From an uncultured Alphaproteobacteria bacterium (GTDB lineage Bacteria > Pseudomonadota > Alphaproteobacteria > HIMB59 > GCA-002718135), in the NCBI GenBank assembly GCA_902600225.1, contig CACKIH010000010.1, positions 1 to 41,942 on the forward strand: a stretch of DNA of 41,942 nucleotides, written 5' to 3'. The position numbers were made by a program, and so were the translations under genes. Shown piece by piece: positions 1-7,667 of this stretch (position 1 is the stretch's first letter; each line of letters begins with the position of its first letter). The notes beneath the pieces were generated by a model. The model did not search any database. It worked only from the letters and a program-made list of their open reading frames with translations, and was not told where the DNA came from.

Positions 1-21
1 ATTATTTAAAATATAGATTTA

Positions 22-1635
22 CTAGGAAGATCTTTTATTCAGAAGATTGGTTAGCCAATCAGGATCCATTTCTGGGACTGAAGACAATAACAGTTCTGTA
101 TAATCAGGGTGTGGGGGATTTAAGATTTTACTTTTTAATCCTTGTTCAACTACTTCACCTTGATACATAACTACTATTTCATCGGAAATAGCTTTAACAG
201 TAGCAATATCGTGAGTAATAAAAATGTAAGTCACTCCAAGATCTTTTTGAAGTTTTTGTAAGAGTTTTAAAATTCCTTCTTGAACAATTTGATCCAATGC
301 TGAAGTAACCTCGTCACAAATAATTAGATCTGGATTAGCAGCTAGAGCTCTAGCAATACAAATTCTTTGTTTTTGACCTCCTGATAATTCAGATGGCAGT
401 CTATCTAAAAAAGATTCATCTAATTCAATCATTTTTAACAATTCAATTACTTTAGCCTCACGCTCTTTTCCTTTTGCTCCATGGTAAAATTCAATTGGTC
501 TTCCAATTATTTCATCAACAGTTTGTTTAGGATTCATTGCTGTATCAGGCATTTGAAAAATTATTTGAATTCTTCTTAATTCTTCTTTTGATCTTTGCTC
601 AAGTTTTGGAGATAATTTTTTTCCATCAAATATAATTTCTCCTTTGGTTTGAGGCAGTAAGCCTGTTATCACTCTAGCAGTTGTTGATTTTCCTGATCCA
701 CTTTCTCCAACTATTGCTACAGTTTTACCCCTAGGAATATTAACAGAAACATTATGCAGAACTTTTGATGAGCCATAAGCTGCATCAATATTTTTAATGG
801 ACAACATATAATCTTCATTCGTTTCTTCAGGCTTGATAAGTGATCTTACTGACCATAGTGATTTGGTATATTCTTCTTTAGGGTTTGATAGCATCTCTCT
901 CGTTTCAGACTCTTCAACTTCTTCTCCATATCTAAGAACTTTAATTCTATCAGCCATTTGAGCAACTACAGCTAAATCATGAGTAATATAAATTGCTGCA
1001 GTATTAAATTTATCTACTATTGATCTCATAGCAGACAAAACTTCAACTTGAGTAGTTACATCAAGAGCAGTTGTTGGTTCATCAAAAATTATTAGTTCTG
1101 GTCTTGGTGACATAGCCATAGCAGTCATAATTCTTTGTAGTTGACCCCCAGAGACTTGATGGGGATATCTCTCACCAATATTTTCCGCATCTGGTAGTTG
1201 CAGTGACTCATAAAGTTGCACTGCATCTTTTCTTAAAACTTCAGTAGGATTTATCTTTGCTCTATTAGCTGCACTAATGGTTTGATCCATCAATCTATGA
1301 GCAGGATTAAAAGATGCTGCAGCTGATTGTGCAACATATGAAATTTTCGTACCCCATATTTTTCTTTTTTCAAATTCCGTTAATTTTGCAAGATCTGTGC
1401 CATTAAAGAGTATTTCACCTTTAATAATTTTGCAACCTGGTTGAGTGTAACCCATTGCTGCTTTTCCCATAGTCGATTTTCCAGCACCACTTTCTCCAAT
1501 TAATCCTAAAATCTCACCTCTGTATAAATTTAGATCAACACCTTTTAGTATTTTATGCCATCTCTCATCTGAAAATCCATCAATATGAATATTCTTCATT
1601 TCTAAAAGAAGTTCTTTTTTATTATTTGATGTCAT
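22..1635 (-). CDS. Fused double ATP-binding protein of a peptide/opine-type ABC importer (DppD-DppF fusion)
   Basis: This 537-residue protein energises import by the two permeases encoded just upstream. It holds two complete ABC ATPase domains. Domain 1 has Walker A GESGAGKST (47-55), signature VSGGQLQR (161-168) and Walker B LIIFDEPTTALD (181-192). Domain 2 has GESGSGKST (310-318), LSGGQKQR (417-424) and LIICDEVTSALD (437-448). Q-loops lie near Q103 and Q361. The tail has the NPPHPDYT pattern typical of oligopeptide/nickel-family ATPases. The family usually has two separate proteins of about 330 residues; here they are fused. The ATG start overlaps the upstream permease by 14 bp, so translation is probably coupled. 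The substrate cannot be read from this protein. Family assignment is firm. Confidence 0.95.
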   Translation of the reverse strand: MTSNNKKELLLEMKNIHIDGFSDERWHKILKGVDLNLYRGEILGLIGESGAGKSTMGKAAMGYTQPGCKIIKGEILFNGTDLAKLTEFEKRKIWGTKISYVAQSAAASFNPAHRLMDQTISAANRAKINPTEVLRKDAVQLYESLQLPDAENIGERYPHQVSGGQLQRIMTAMAMSPRPELIIFDEPTTALDVTTQVEVLSAMRSIVDKFNTAAIYITHDLAVVAQMADRIKVLRYGEEVEESETREMLSNPKEEYTKSLWSVRSLIKPEETNEDYMLSIKNIDAAYGSSKVLHNVSVNIPRGKTVAIVGESGSGKSTTARVITGLLPQTKGEIIFDGKKLSPKLEQRSKEELRRIQIIFQMPDTAMNPKQTVDEIIGRPIEFYHGAKGKEREAKVIELLKMIELDESFLDRLPSELSGGQKQRICIARALAANPDLIICDEVTSALDQIVQEGILKLLQKLQKDLGVTYIFITHDIATVKAISDEIVVMYQGEVVEQGLKSKILNPPHPDYTELLLSSVPEMDPDWLTNLLNKRSS

Positions 1636-2545
1636 CTTTTAATCCGCTTGTTATGTATAAATACCAATCAATCACAAAATTAATTGCAAGAGCTAATAAA
1701 GCAATTATTGCAGCAGGTATTAGTGGTGTTAATCCAGCAGTAATATCATATTGGGCATATTGAATTAAAATTGCATTTTCTCTAACCATTGCAGCCCAAT
1801 CAGCAGCTGGCGGTTGAATTCCTAAGCCTAAAAAACTTAAACTTGAAACTGTGAAAATAATAAAAATGAATCTCACTCCAAATTCTACAATTAGTGGAGA
1901 TGCTATATTTGGTAAAATTTCTCTAAAAATTATATAAGAAAGTTTTTCTCCTCTTAATTTAGCTACCTCAACATATTCTAATACAACTTGACCAACAGCT
2001 ACAGATCTTGAAATTCTAAAAAACCTCGTTGATTCTAATACCCCTAGAATTAAAATTAAGTTTAAGTTACTTGGCCCAAAAACAGATAAAAGTATAAAAG
2101 TAAAAATCATTACGGGAATTGCCATTAAAGTATCAATAGATCTACTTAAAATTTGATCAATATAACTTCTATCTATTGCAGCAATTATTCCAAATATTGT
2201 TCCTATAAATAAAGCAATGGTACAGGCTAAAAAACAAATTCCTAGTGTATTTCTTGAAGCAAATATTAATCTAGAAAGAATATCTCTTCCAATTTGATCT
2301 GTTCCTAATAAGTGTTCTCCACCCCAAGGCGCATATGCTACTGGGAAAACTTCAGCCTCACCATGTGGCGCAATAAAAGGAGCAAAGAATGCAGCAATAA
2401 GATAGATAGAAAGAACAATCATTCCAAACCAAGCTGATAAAGGAGCTTTAGAAAATGCTATTTTAATTCTTTCAAATCTAGTTCTTCTTTTAGTTATATT
2501 ACTAACTTCACCTTTTGCTGAATATGATTGTGTATTTTCACTCAT
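1622..2545 (-). CDS. ABC transporter permease, DppC/OppC family
   Basis: This is an inner-membrane channel subunit of the binding-protein-dependent importer, 307 residues long. The N-terminus is cytoplasmic, followed by a hydrophobic segment around residues 38-60 and then the conserved HLLGTDQIGRDILSRLI block typical of DppC. Several more hydrophobic helices follow. The coupling (EAA) loop reads EYVEVAKLRGEKLSYIIF and ends REILPN, where the permease contacts the ATPase. Its ATG overlaps the stop of the other permease by 4 bp (ATGA), and its end overlaps the ATPase start. This fits a three-gene minus-strand operon. Substrate unknown. Confidence 0.94.
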   Translation of the reverse strand: MSENTQSYSAKGEVSNITKRRTRFERIKIAFSKAPLSAWFGMIVLSIYLIAAFFAPFIAPHGEAEVFPVAYAPWGGEHLLGTDQIGRDILSRLIFASRNTLGICFLACTIALFIGTIFGIIAAIDRSYIDQILSRSIDTLMAIPVMIFTFILLSVFGPSNLNLILILGVLESTRFFRISRSVAVGQVVLEYVEVAKLRGEKLSYIIFREILPNIASPLIVEFGVRFIFIIFTVSSLSFLGLGIQPPAADWAAMVRENAILIQYAQYDITAGLTPLIPAAIIALLALAINFVIDWYLYITSGLKDDIK

Positions 2546-3540
2546 TTTGGATACAAAAGTCTAGGGTTTGAAATAATGCCAATTAAATCAGCTAATAAAT
2601 TTAATATAACGTAAGTTGATGCAAATATTAAAGCGCAAGCCTGAACAACAGGAATATCTCTATTATAAACGGATCCAACCATTAATCTTCCTATGCCTTG
2701 ATAATTAAATACAAACTCGACAACAACTGAACCAATTAACATGTAGGCAAGATTTATAGTTATTACTTGAGCAATTGGAGCCCAAGCATTAGGCAAAGCA
2801 TGTTTCACAATTACTTCATATCTGGTAGCGCCAGATAATTTTGCCATTTCGATATATTCACTTGATAAAATATTGATTATTGCAGATCGAGTCATTCTCA
2901 TCATGTGACCCATTGTTACAAGCGTTAAAGTAAAAACAGGTAAAGCAGTTAAATAAAACCTATCAATTAAGGATGTGTCTTCATTAACATTTGCTATAGT
3001 AGGAAAAACTGGAAACAAGGTAGCTAATAAAAGAATAAAAATATAACCAGTAAAAAACTCGGGAGAAGAAACAGTAATTAAACTAAAACCAGTTGCCGAT
3101 CTATCGTAAACACTATTTCTGTATAAGGCAGCTGAAATACCTAGAAGTAATGCCAGTGGAATAGCTACAAGAGCACTTACTCCGGTTAAAAAAAGTGTAT
3201 TTTTCAGTCTGGGAATAATTAGTTCCACAACAAGTCTTGATCTATCACCTTGATCACCTTGTACTTTTGATCTACCTGAGAAAGAACTTCCAAAATCTCC
3301 CTGAAATACATTGGACAACCATTCAAAATATCTTGGGATTGGATGTTTATCTAAACCTAATTCTGATCTAAGAGCCTCAACTGAGGATTTTGTAGCTGAT
3401 TGTCCTAGAATCTCAGTTGCAAAATCTCCTGGCAAAAAAGAAAAACAGCTAAAAATAATTACTGAAAAAGCGAATACAGTAATTAATCCAAGGCCAATTC
3501 TTAAAAAAATTGTTCTAAATATTGGGTGAATTTGGCTAAT
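2542..3540 (-). CDS. ABC transporter permease, DppB/OppB family, probable ATT start
   Basis: This is the first gene of the importer operon and the second membrane channel subunit. From the only conventional start in frame (TTG at 3433-3435) the protein would begin at PGDFATE and lose the first transmembrane helix that every DppB has. The frame stays open upstream to 3549. It encodes ISQIHPIFRTIFLRIGLGLI followed by more hydrophobic residues up to the LPGD motif, matching the normal DppB N-terminus. A perfect AGGAGG sits 5 nt before an ATT codon at 3538-3540. I therefore place the start there, giving 332 residues. The coupling loop EYIEMAKLSGATRYEV is clear. Family is certain; the exact start is inferred. 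Confidence 0.85.
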   Translation of the reverse strand: MSQIHPIFRTIFLRIGLGLITVFAFSVIIFSCFSFLPGDFATEILGQSATKSSVEALRSELGLDKHPIPRYFEWLSNVFQGDFGSSFSGRSKVQGDQGDRSRLVVELIIPRLKNTLFLTGVSALVAIPLALLLGISAALYRNSVYDRSATGFSLITVSSPEFFTGYIFILLLATLFPVFPTIANVNEDTSLIDRFYLTALPVFTLTLVTMGHMMRMTRSAIINILSSEYIEMAKLSGATRYEVIVKHALPNAWAPIAQVITINLAYMLIGSVVVEFVFNYQGIGRLMVGSVYNRDIPVVQACALIFASTYVILNLLADLIGIISNPRLLYPK

Positions 3541-3545
3541 ATTGT

Positions 3546-3551
3546 CCTCCT
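3546..3551 (-). promoter_or_regulatory. Strong Shine-Dalgarno of the dppB-like gene, next to a non-ATG start
   Basis: AGGAGG lies 5 nt before ATT (3538-3540) on the minus strand. The same core, GGAGGACAA, precedes the ATG of the divergent binding-protein gene. This site decides the start of the permease, since no ATG, GTG or TTG lies at the right place in frame. Confidence 0.7.
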
Positions 3552-3661
3552 AAATATTTTAATTTTGTTATTACTTAATTAGACCATTATGCAACCTAAA
3601 TTTCATAAATTATCCGTTGAATTTAAATAATTTATATGTTTGTATGTTAATTAACTTAAGT

Positions 3662-3690
3662 TTGTTTTTTGTTAAATTTCTAGAAATAAT
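3662..3690 (+). promoter_or_regulatory. Candidate sigma-70 promoter of the binding-protein gene
   Basis: TTGTTT (3662-3667) and AATAAT (3685-3690) are separated by 17 bp, upstream of the substrate-binding protein gene. In DNA this AT-rich such matches arise easily by chance, so this is a weak call. If real, transcription would start inside the inverted repeat that follows. Confidence 0.3.
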
Positions 3691-3715
3691 GAACAAAAAT
3701 ATAGGTTTTTGTTCA
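3690..3715. promoter_or_regulatory. Perfect 10-bp inverted repeat upstream of the binding-protein gene (operator or 5' leader hairpin)
   Basis: The arms TGAACAAAAA (3690-3699) and TTTTTGTTCA (3706-3715) are exact complements around a 6-nt spacer. The repeat ends 5 nt before the AGGGAGG ribosome site of the binding-protein gene. In DNA it could be the operator of a dimeric regulator controlling the divergent pair. In RNA it would be a hairpin just upstream of the ribosome site. No regulator gene lies in the window, so which role applies is open. Confidence 0.55.
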
Positions 3716-3720
3716 ATAAA

Positions 3721-3727
3721 AGGGAGG
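3721..3727 (+). promoter_or_regulatory. Strong ribosome binding site of the binding-protein gene
   Basis: AGGGAGG lies 4 nt before the ATG at 3732. Many other genes here have no clear Shine-Dalgarno, so this one suggests high expression of the binding protein. Confidence 0.7.
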
Positions 3728-3731
3728 ACAA

Positions 3732-5360
3732 ATGAAAGATAAGAAAATAGACAAATATATTAAAGAGCAGTCTTCAAAGCTCACTAAAGGGCTAATTGAC
3801 AGAAGACAGTTCATGATGTCTGTTCTTGCAACTGGTGTAACTTTACCAATAGCACTATCACTCGCTGATAAAGCTGTTGCTGCTACTCCAAAAAAAGGCG
3901 GACATTTAAGATGGGGTAATGGTGCGGCTGATACTACAGATACACTTGATCCTGCAACTTATCAAAGTTCATTCATGCAAGCTACAGCTTGGTCATATCA
4001 AAACTGTTTAACGGTTGTTGACTCAGACCATACTATTGTTGGAGAGCTTGCTGAGTCAATTGAATCAGATGATGCTCAAACTTGGGTATATAATCTTCGT
4101 AAAGGAGTTGAATTCCATAATGGAAAATCAATGACTGCAGAAGACGTTGTACTTAACTATCAGTATCACATGAATCCAGACACCGCTTCAGCAGCAGGTG
4201 GGTTGTTATCTCAAATTGAAACAATTTCTGCTGATGGAAATGACAGGGTTATTTTCAAGCTAAAAGGTGCAAACGCTGACTGGCCTGCAATAACTACTGA
4301 CTATCACATTATGATTAAACCAACAAAAGATGGAGTTGTTGATGCTCAATCTACTGTTGGAACTGGTCCTTACATTATGGATGAATTTAATCCAGGTGTT
4401 GGAGCAAAATTTGGAAAAAGAAATCCAAATTATTTCAAAGGTGATAGTGTTGCACACTTTGATTCAGTTGAAGTAATCGGAATTAATGATCCTGCTACTA
4501 GACAAGCGGCATTATTAAATGGTGAAATAGACTGGATGAACGGTGTTGACTTAAGAACTGCAAATTTACTAACAAGAGATCCAAATGTTGAAATTACTGC
4601 AGCATCTGGATATGCACATTATACAGCTCCAATGAGATTAAATGTGCCGCCATTTGATAATTTTGATGTTCGTATGGCAATGAAGTTTGCAATCAAAAGA
4701 CAAGAAATTGTTGATAAGATAATGCTAGGATATGGAACAGTTGGTAATGATCACCCGATCTCAACTGCTCACCCATACCACAACAATGCTTTAGAGCAGA
4801 GAGAGTTCGATGCTGATAAAGCTGCTTATCACTGGAAAAAATCTGGAGTAAGTGGACCAATTGAAATTAGTACTTCTGAGGTTCCTTATGCAGGATGTAC
4901 AGATGCAACTAACTTGATAGCAGCATCTGCTCAAGAATGTGGTATCGATCTTCGAGTTAAAAAAGAACCTGAAGATGGTTACTGGAGTAACGTATGGAAC
5001 ACTAAAGGTTTCAGTATGAGTTCTTGGGGTGGAAGACCTACAGAAGATATGATGTGGTCTGCTGCATTCACAGATGATACTGAGTGGAATGAAGCTGCTT
5101 GGGGTAATCTAGTTCAAACTGATTCAACTGTTCGTTTCAATGAACTTGTTAGATCTGCTAGATCAGAACTTGATGCAGAAAAAAGAAAATCAATGTACTG
5201 GGAAGCACAAGCTCTTTGTAACTACGATGGTGGTGCAATTGTTTATGCATTTAACCAATATGTTGGTGCTGGTTCTAAAAAACTTGCTCACGGTGAAGAT
5301 GTTGCTGGTAACTGGGAAAGTGATGGTAACAAACTTTCTGAACGTTGGTGGTTTGCATAA
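3732..5360 (+). CDS. Periplasmic substrate-binding protein, ABC importer family 5 (DppA/OppA type), Tat-exported
   Basis: This 542-residue protein captures the solute for the divergent ABC importer. The N-terminus has a twin-arginine signal: DRRQFMM at residues 23-29, a hydrophobic stretch to about residue 46, and a likely cleavage site after AVA (48-50). Tat export implies it is folded before export. The mature part carries the family 5 hallmarks LDPATYQSS near 75 and LRKGVEFHNGKSMTAEDVV near 135. Its codon use is clearly less AT-rich than the rest of the window, which together with the strong ribosome site suggests high expression. The family binds peptides, opines, nickel and other solutes, so the ligand is open. 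The neighbouring operon hints at a methylated organic acid. Confidence 0.94.
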   Translation: MKDKKIDKYIKEQSSKLTKGLIDRRQFMMSVLATGVTLPIALSLADKAVAATPKKGGHLRWGNGAADTTDTLDPATYQSSFMQATAWSYQNCLTVVDSDHTIVGELAESIESDDAQTWVYNLRKGVEFHNGKSMTAEDVVLNYQYHMNPDTASAAGGLLSQIETISADGNDRVIFKLKGANADWPAITTDYHIMIKPTKDGVVDAQSTVGTGPYIMDEFNPGVGAKFGKRNPNYFKGDSVAHFDSVEVIGINDPATRQAALLNGEIDWMNGVDLRTANLLTRDPNVEITAASGYAHYTAPMRLNVPPFDNFDVRMAMKFAIKRQEIVDKIMLGYGTVGNDHPISTAHPYHNNALEQREFDADKAAYHWKKSGVSGPIEISTSEVPYAGCTDATNLIAASAQECGIDLRVKKEPEDGYWSNVWNTKGFSMSSWGGRPTEDMMWSAAFTDDTEWNEAAWGNLVQTDSTVRFNELVRSARSELDAEKRKSMYWEAQALCNYDGGAIVYAFNQYVGAGSKKLAHGEDVAGNWESDGNKLSERWWFA

Positions 5361-5375
5361 AATATTAATTTTCTT

Positions 5376-5408
5376 TGTGGCGCATTTAAATGCGCCACAC
5401 TTTTTCTT
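5376..5408 (+). terminator. Rho-independent terminator after the binding-protein gene
   Basis: Positions 5376-5399 are a perfect palindrome with arms TGTGGCGCATTT and AAATGCGCCACA, GC-rich in an AT-rich background, followed by ACTTTTTCTT. It begins 15 bp after the stop codon. The next gene starts at 5425, leaving almost no room for a separate promoter, so the hairpin may only partly stop transcription. Confidence 0.85.
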
Positions 5409-5424
5409 CTAATCTTCCAAAAAA

Positions 5425-6348
5425 ATGTTTTTAAAAAATAAGAAATATCTCTTTGATGGAGGTTCAGGTCAAACTTTAATGGAAATGGGTTTAGAAACAA
5501 AAGGTGATCTTTGGTCTGCACAAGCTTTATTAAATGAAAATAATCACCAAATGGTTGTAGATATGCATAAGAATTTTATAAATGCAGGATCACAATTAAT
5601 CGTTACTTCAAATTTTAGTGTTAGAAGAAGACTGTTAAAAAATTACAATTTACTTGATAAATTTGAATTTGGAATACGATCTGCTGGAGCACTTGCATTA
5701 AAAGCAAAAAATGAAAGTGATAAAAAAGTTATTGTTGCAGGCTCATTGCCAAATCAAGGTGTTACATATTCCCCAATACATTTTGAAACTGATGAAACCA
5801 TGTTTAACTATTTTTATGAAATTGCAAAGATATTAAAAGATTACGTCGATATATTTTACTTAGATGTTTTGTGTTCCATCAAAGAAATAAAAATTGCTTT
5901 AGAAGCTTCAAAAGAATTTAATAAACAAGTTCTTGTAGGTGTTCATTTACGTTATGACGGAAAATTACCATCTGGAGAAAGTCTTGATGAACTTTTTGAA
6001 ACTATTCAAAAATTTAATTGTTGTGGCATAGTATCAGCCTGCGTATCACCTGAAATCATTAATTTGAGTATTCCTATGTTTAATAAACAAAAGCTTCCTT
6101 TTGGTTATAAAATGAATTTATTTAAAGAACTGCCTACTAGTAATGAAGAAAAATTTAATTCAGAAGGTTTTGAAGAAAATTATGATTATGTTGATCCCGT
6201 TGAGTTACTTGGAACTCGAAATGAAGAATTTGGAGAAGAAAAATATAAAAAGTTTGTTTTAAATTCTTTAAATGAAGGCGTTACTCTAGTTGGTGGATGT
6301 TGTGAAGTAAAGCCACGACATATTGAAGCTATTAAGAATTTATTTTAA
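5425..6348 (+). CDS. Zinc-dependent homocysteine S-methyltransferase family protein (MmuM/BHMT-like)
   Basis: The family moves a methyl group from a sulfonium or betaine donor (S-methylmethionine, glycine betaine, DMSP) to homocysteine, making methionine. The 307-residue chain starts with FDGGSGQTLMEMG, the typical start of the barrel. The zinc ligands are visible: C206 in SACVSP and the pair C292-C293 in VGGCCEVKPRHIEAI. Their spacing is close to that in BHMT (217/299/300). It heads the plus-strand operon and is followed by a GcvT-like enzyme, so it may use the methyl group of the imported compound or another methyl source. The donor cannot be read from the sequence. No SAM-V riboswitch, known upstream of bhmT in SAR11, fits in the short leader. 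Confidence 0.85.
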   Translation: MFLKNKKYLFDGGSGQTLMEMGLETKGDLWSAQALLNENNHQMVVDMHKNFINAGSQLIVTSNFSVRRRLLKNYNLLDKFEFGIRSAGALALKAKNESDKKVIVAGSLPNQGVTYSPIHFETDETMFNYFYEIAKILKDYVDIFYLDVLCSIKEIKIALEASKEFNKQVLVGVHLRYDGKLPSGESLDELFETIQKFNCCGIVSACVSPEIINLSIPMFNKQKLPFGYKMNLFKELPTSNEEKFNSEGFEENYDYVDPVELLGTRNEEFGEEKYKKFVLNSLNEGVTLVGGCCEVKPRHIEAIKNLF

Positions 6349-6389
6349 AATTTTTTTTTCATTATTTTGTGATAAGTTGAATAAATTTT

Positions 6390-7619
6390 ATGGGAGATTT
6401 AGTTAGTAATTACAGATTTGTTGTAAAACCAGTTGTTAAAGAAACTGGTAGATCTCTAGATTTGGCTAGACCCATGAAAATACATCCTCTTACTTATCAA
6501 GAGTTACCACTTAACCCCGAATATACTAACTACGCTGATGGTAGATTTACACTTGAAAAATTATCTCATGCTACAGCAGATGAAATGTATTGGAAAGCTA
6601 GACAAGAAATTATTTTACGTCATACAGGTGAGCATCCATACGAAATATCTGGTCCGGATGCTGAAAATTTACTTCAACAAATATTTCCTAGAGATATTTC
6701 AAAAGTTAAAATTGGAAGATGCTCCTATCAATTTGCTTGTTACCATGATGGAGGAATGATTTCAGATGGATTATTATTAAGATTAGAAAAAAATAAATTT
6801 TGGTTTGCCCAAGGTGATGGACATTTATACAGTTGGTACAAAGCTCATTCAAAAAATTTAGATGTTGAAATTAAAGATCCAAACGTTTGGGTTAGTCAAA
6901 TACAAGGCCCTAAATCTCTAAAACTTTTAGAAAAACTAGTTGATCAACCATTAAAAAATAATTTTAATTATTTTGATTGGGTTGAAACTTCAATTGCTTC
7001 AGAAAAAGTAATTATAAGCAGAACAGGTTTTACAAATGAACTTGGCTGGGAGATTTATTTAAGGCCAGAAAATGATTCAAAAAAAATTGGAGACTTAATA
7101 CTCAGTAAGGGTGAAGAAATGGGAATGATCCTTACAGCCTCTCCAGGATTTAGATGTAGAAGAATTGAAGCAGGTCTCTTATCTGCAGGGAGAGATTTTA
7201 CAAGAGACAGATCTCCATTTGCTGTTGGATTAGGAAAATTTATAGATTTTAATAAAGGTGATTTTATTGGAAGAGATTATTTACTAAATGCAAGCAAAGA
7301 TTGCTTAACATGGGGTATGAGAGTGGAAAATAGCTTTGCGTTGGTTGATTCTGAAATTTCTATTAATAATAAAAAAGTTGGAATTGTAACTTCAAGTACA
7401 TGGTCGCCATTTCAAGTTTGTGGTGTTGCTATAGTTCATATGGATAATGCAGAATTTGGACCAGACACAATAGTAGATGTTAGTTGTGATGATGGTAGTG
7501 TGCAAAAAGGTGAAATTTGTACTTTACCAATGTATGATGAGAAAGGTGAAATACAAAGAGGTTTAAAAGAGGATATTCCATCTAGTCCAATACCTTGGAA
7601 GGGTATTTCAAAAAACTAG
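6390..7619 (+). CDS. GcvT-like aminomethyltransferase family protein, folate-dependent demethylase of unknown substrate
   Basis: This 409-residue protein has the GcvT fold. It shows ILRHTGEHPYEISGPDAENLL (about 75-95), YHDGGMISDGLLLRL (118-132, with D126 at the position of the key GcvT aspartate), WVSQIQGPKSLKLLE, SRTGFTNELGWEIYLRP and the C-terminal barrel with KGEICTLP. The family transfers one-carbon groups from N-, S- or O-methyl compounds to tetrahydrofolate. It has about 45 extra residues at the N-terminus compared with simple GcvT. It is not the glycine-cleavage T protein in context, since no gcvH or gcvP is nearby. It differs from the DmdA-like paralogue three genes downstream. Substrate unknown. 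Confidence 0.85.
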   Translation: MGDLVSNYRFVVKPVVKETGRSLDLARPMKIHPLTYQELPLNPEYTNYADGRFTLEKLSHATADEMYWKARQEIILRHTGEHPYEISGPDAENLLQQIFPRDISKVKIGRCSYQFACYHDGGMISDGLLLRLEKNKFWFAQGDGHLYSWYKAHSKNLDVEIKDPNVWVSQIQGPKSLKLLEKLVDQPLKNNFNYFDWVETSIASEKVIISRTGFTNELGWEIYLRPENDSKKIGDLILSKGEEMGMILTASPGFRCRRIEAGLLSAGRDFTRDRSPFAVGLGKFIDFNKGDFIGRDYLLNASKDCLTWGMRVENSFALVDSEISINNKKVGIVTSSTWSPFQVCGVAIVHMDNAEFGPDTIVDVSCDDGSVQKGEICTLPMYDEKGEIQRGLKEDIPSSPIPWKGISKN

Positions 7620-7667
7620 TATATTTTATAATAGAATTATAAATTATATTAGAATACAAATATTAAA

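Noticed and set aside
2542..3435. Short form of the DppB-like permease starting at TTG 3435
   Set aside because: It lacks the conserved first membrane helix, no ribosome site precedes it, and the upstream in-frame sequence encodes the missing part.
3311..3529. Plus-strand open frame opposite the permease
   Set aside because: It is antisense to the DppB-like gene, has no ribosome site and resembles no family.
5361..5424. SAM-V riboswitch upstream of the S-methyltransferase gene, as seen for bhmT in SAR11
   Set aside because: The leader is filled by the terminator hairpin and is too short; no pseudoknot-like arms were seen.
5140..5521. Out-of-frame open frames over the end of the binding-protein gene and the terminator
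   Set aside because: One is a frame shadow; the other is antisense through the terminator palindrome. Neither resembles a protein family.
7604..7632. TATAAT (7627-7632) as an internal promoter for the hydroxyacid oxidase
   Set aside because: No acceptable -35 lies 16-18 bp upstream, and such hexamers are frequent by chance in this AT-rich DNA.
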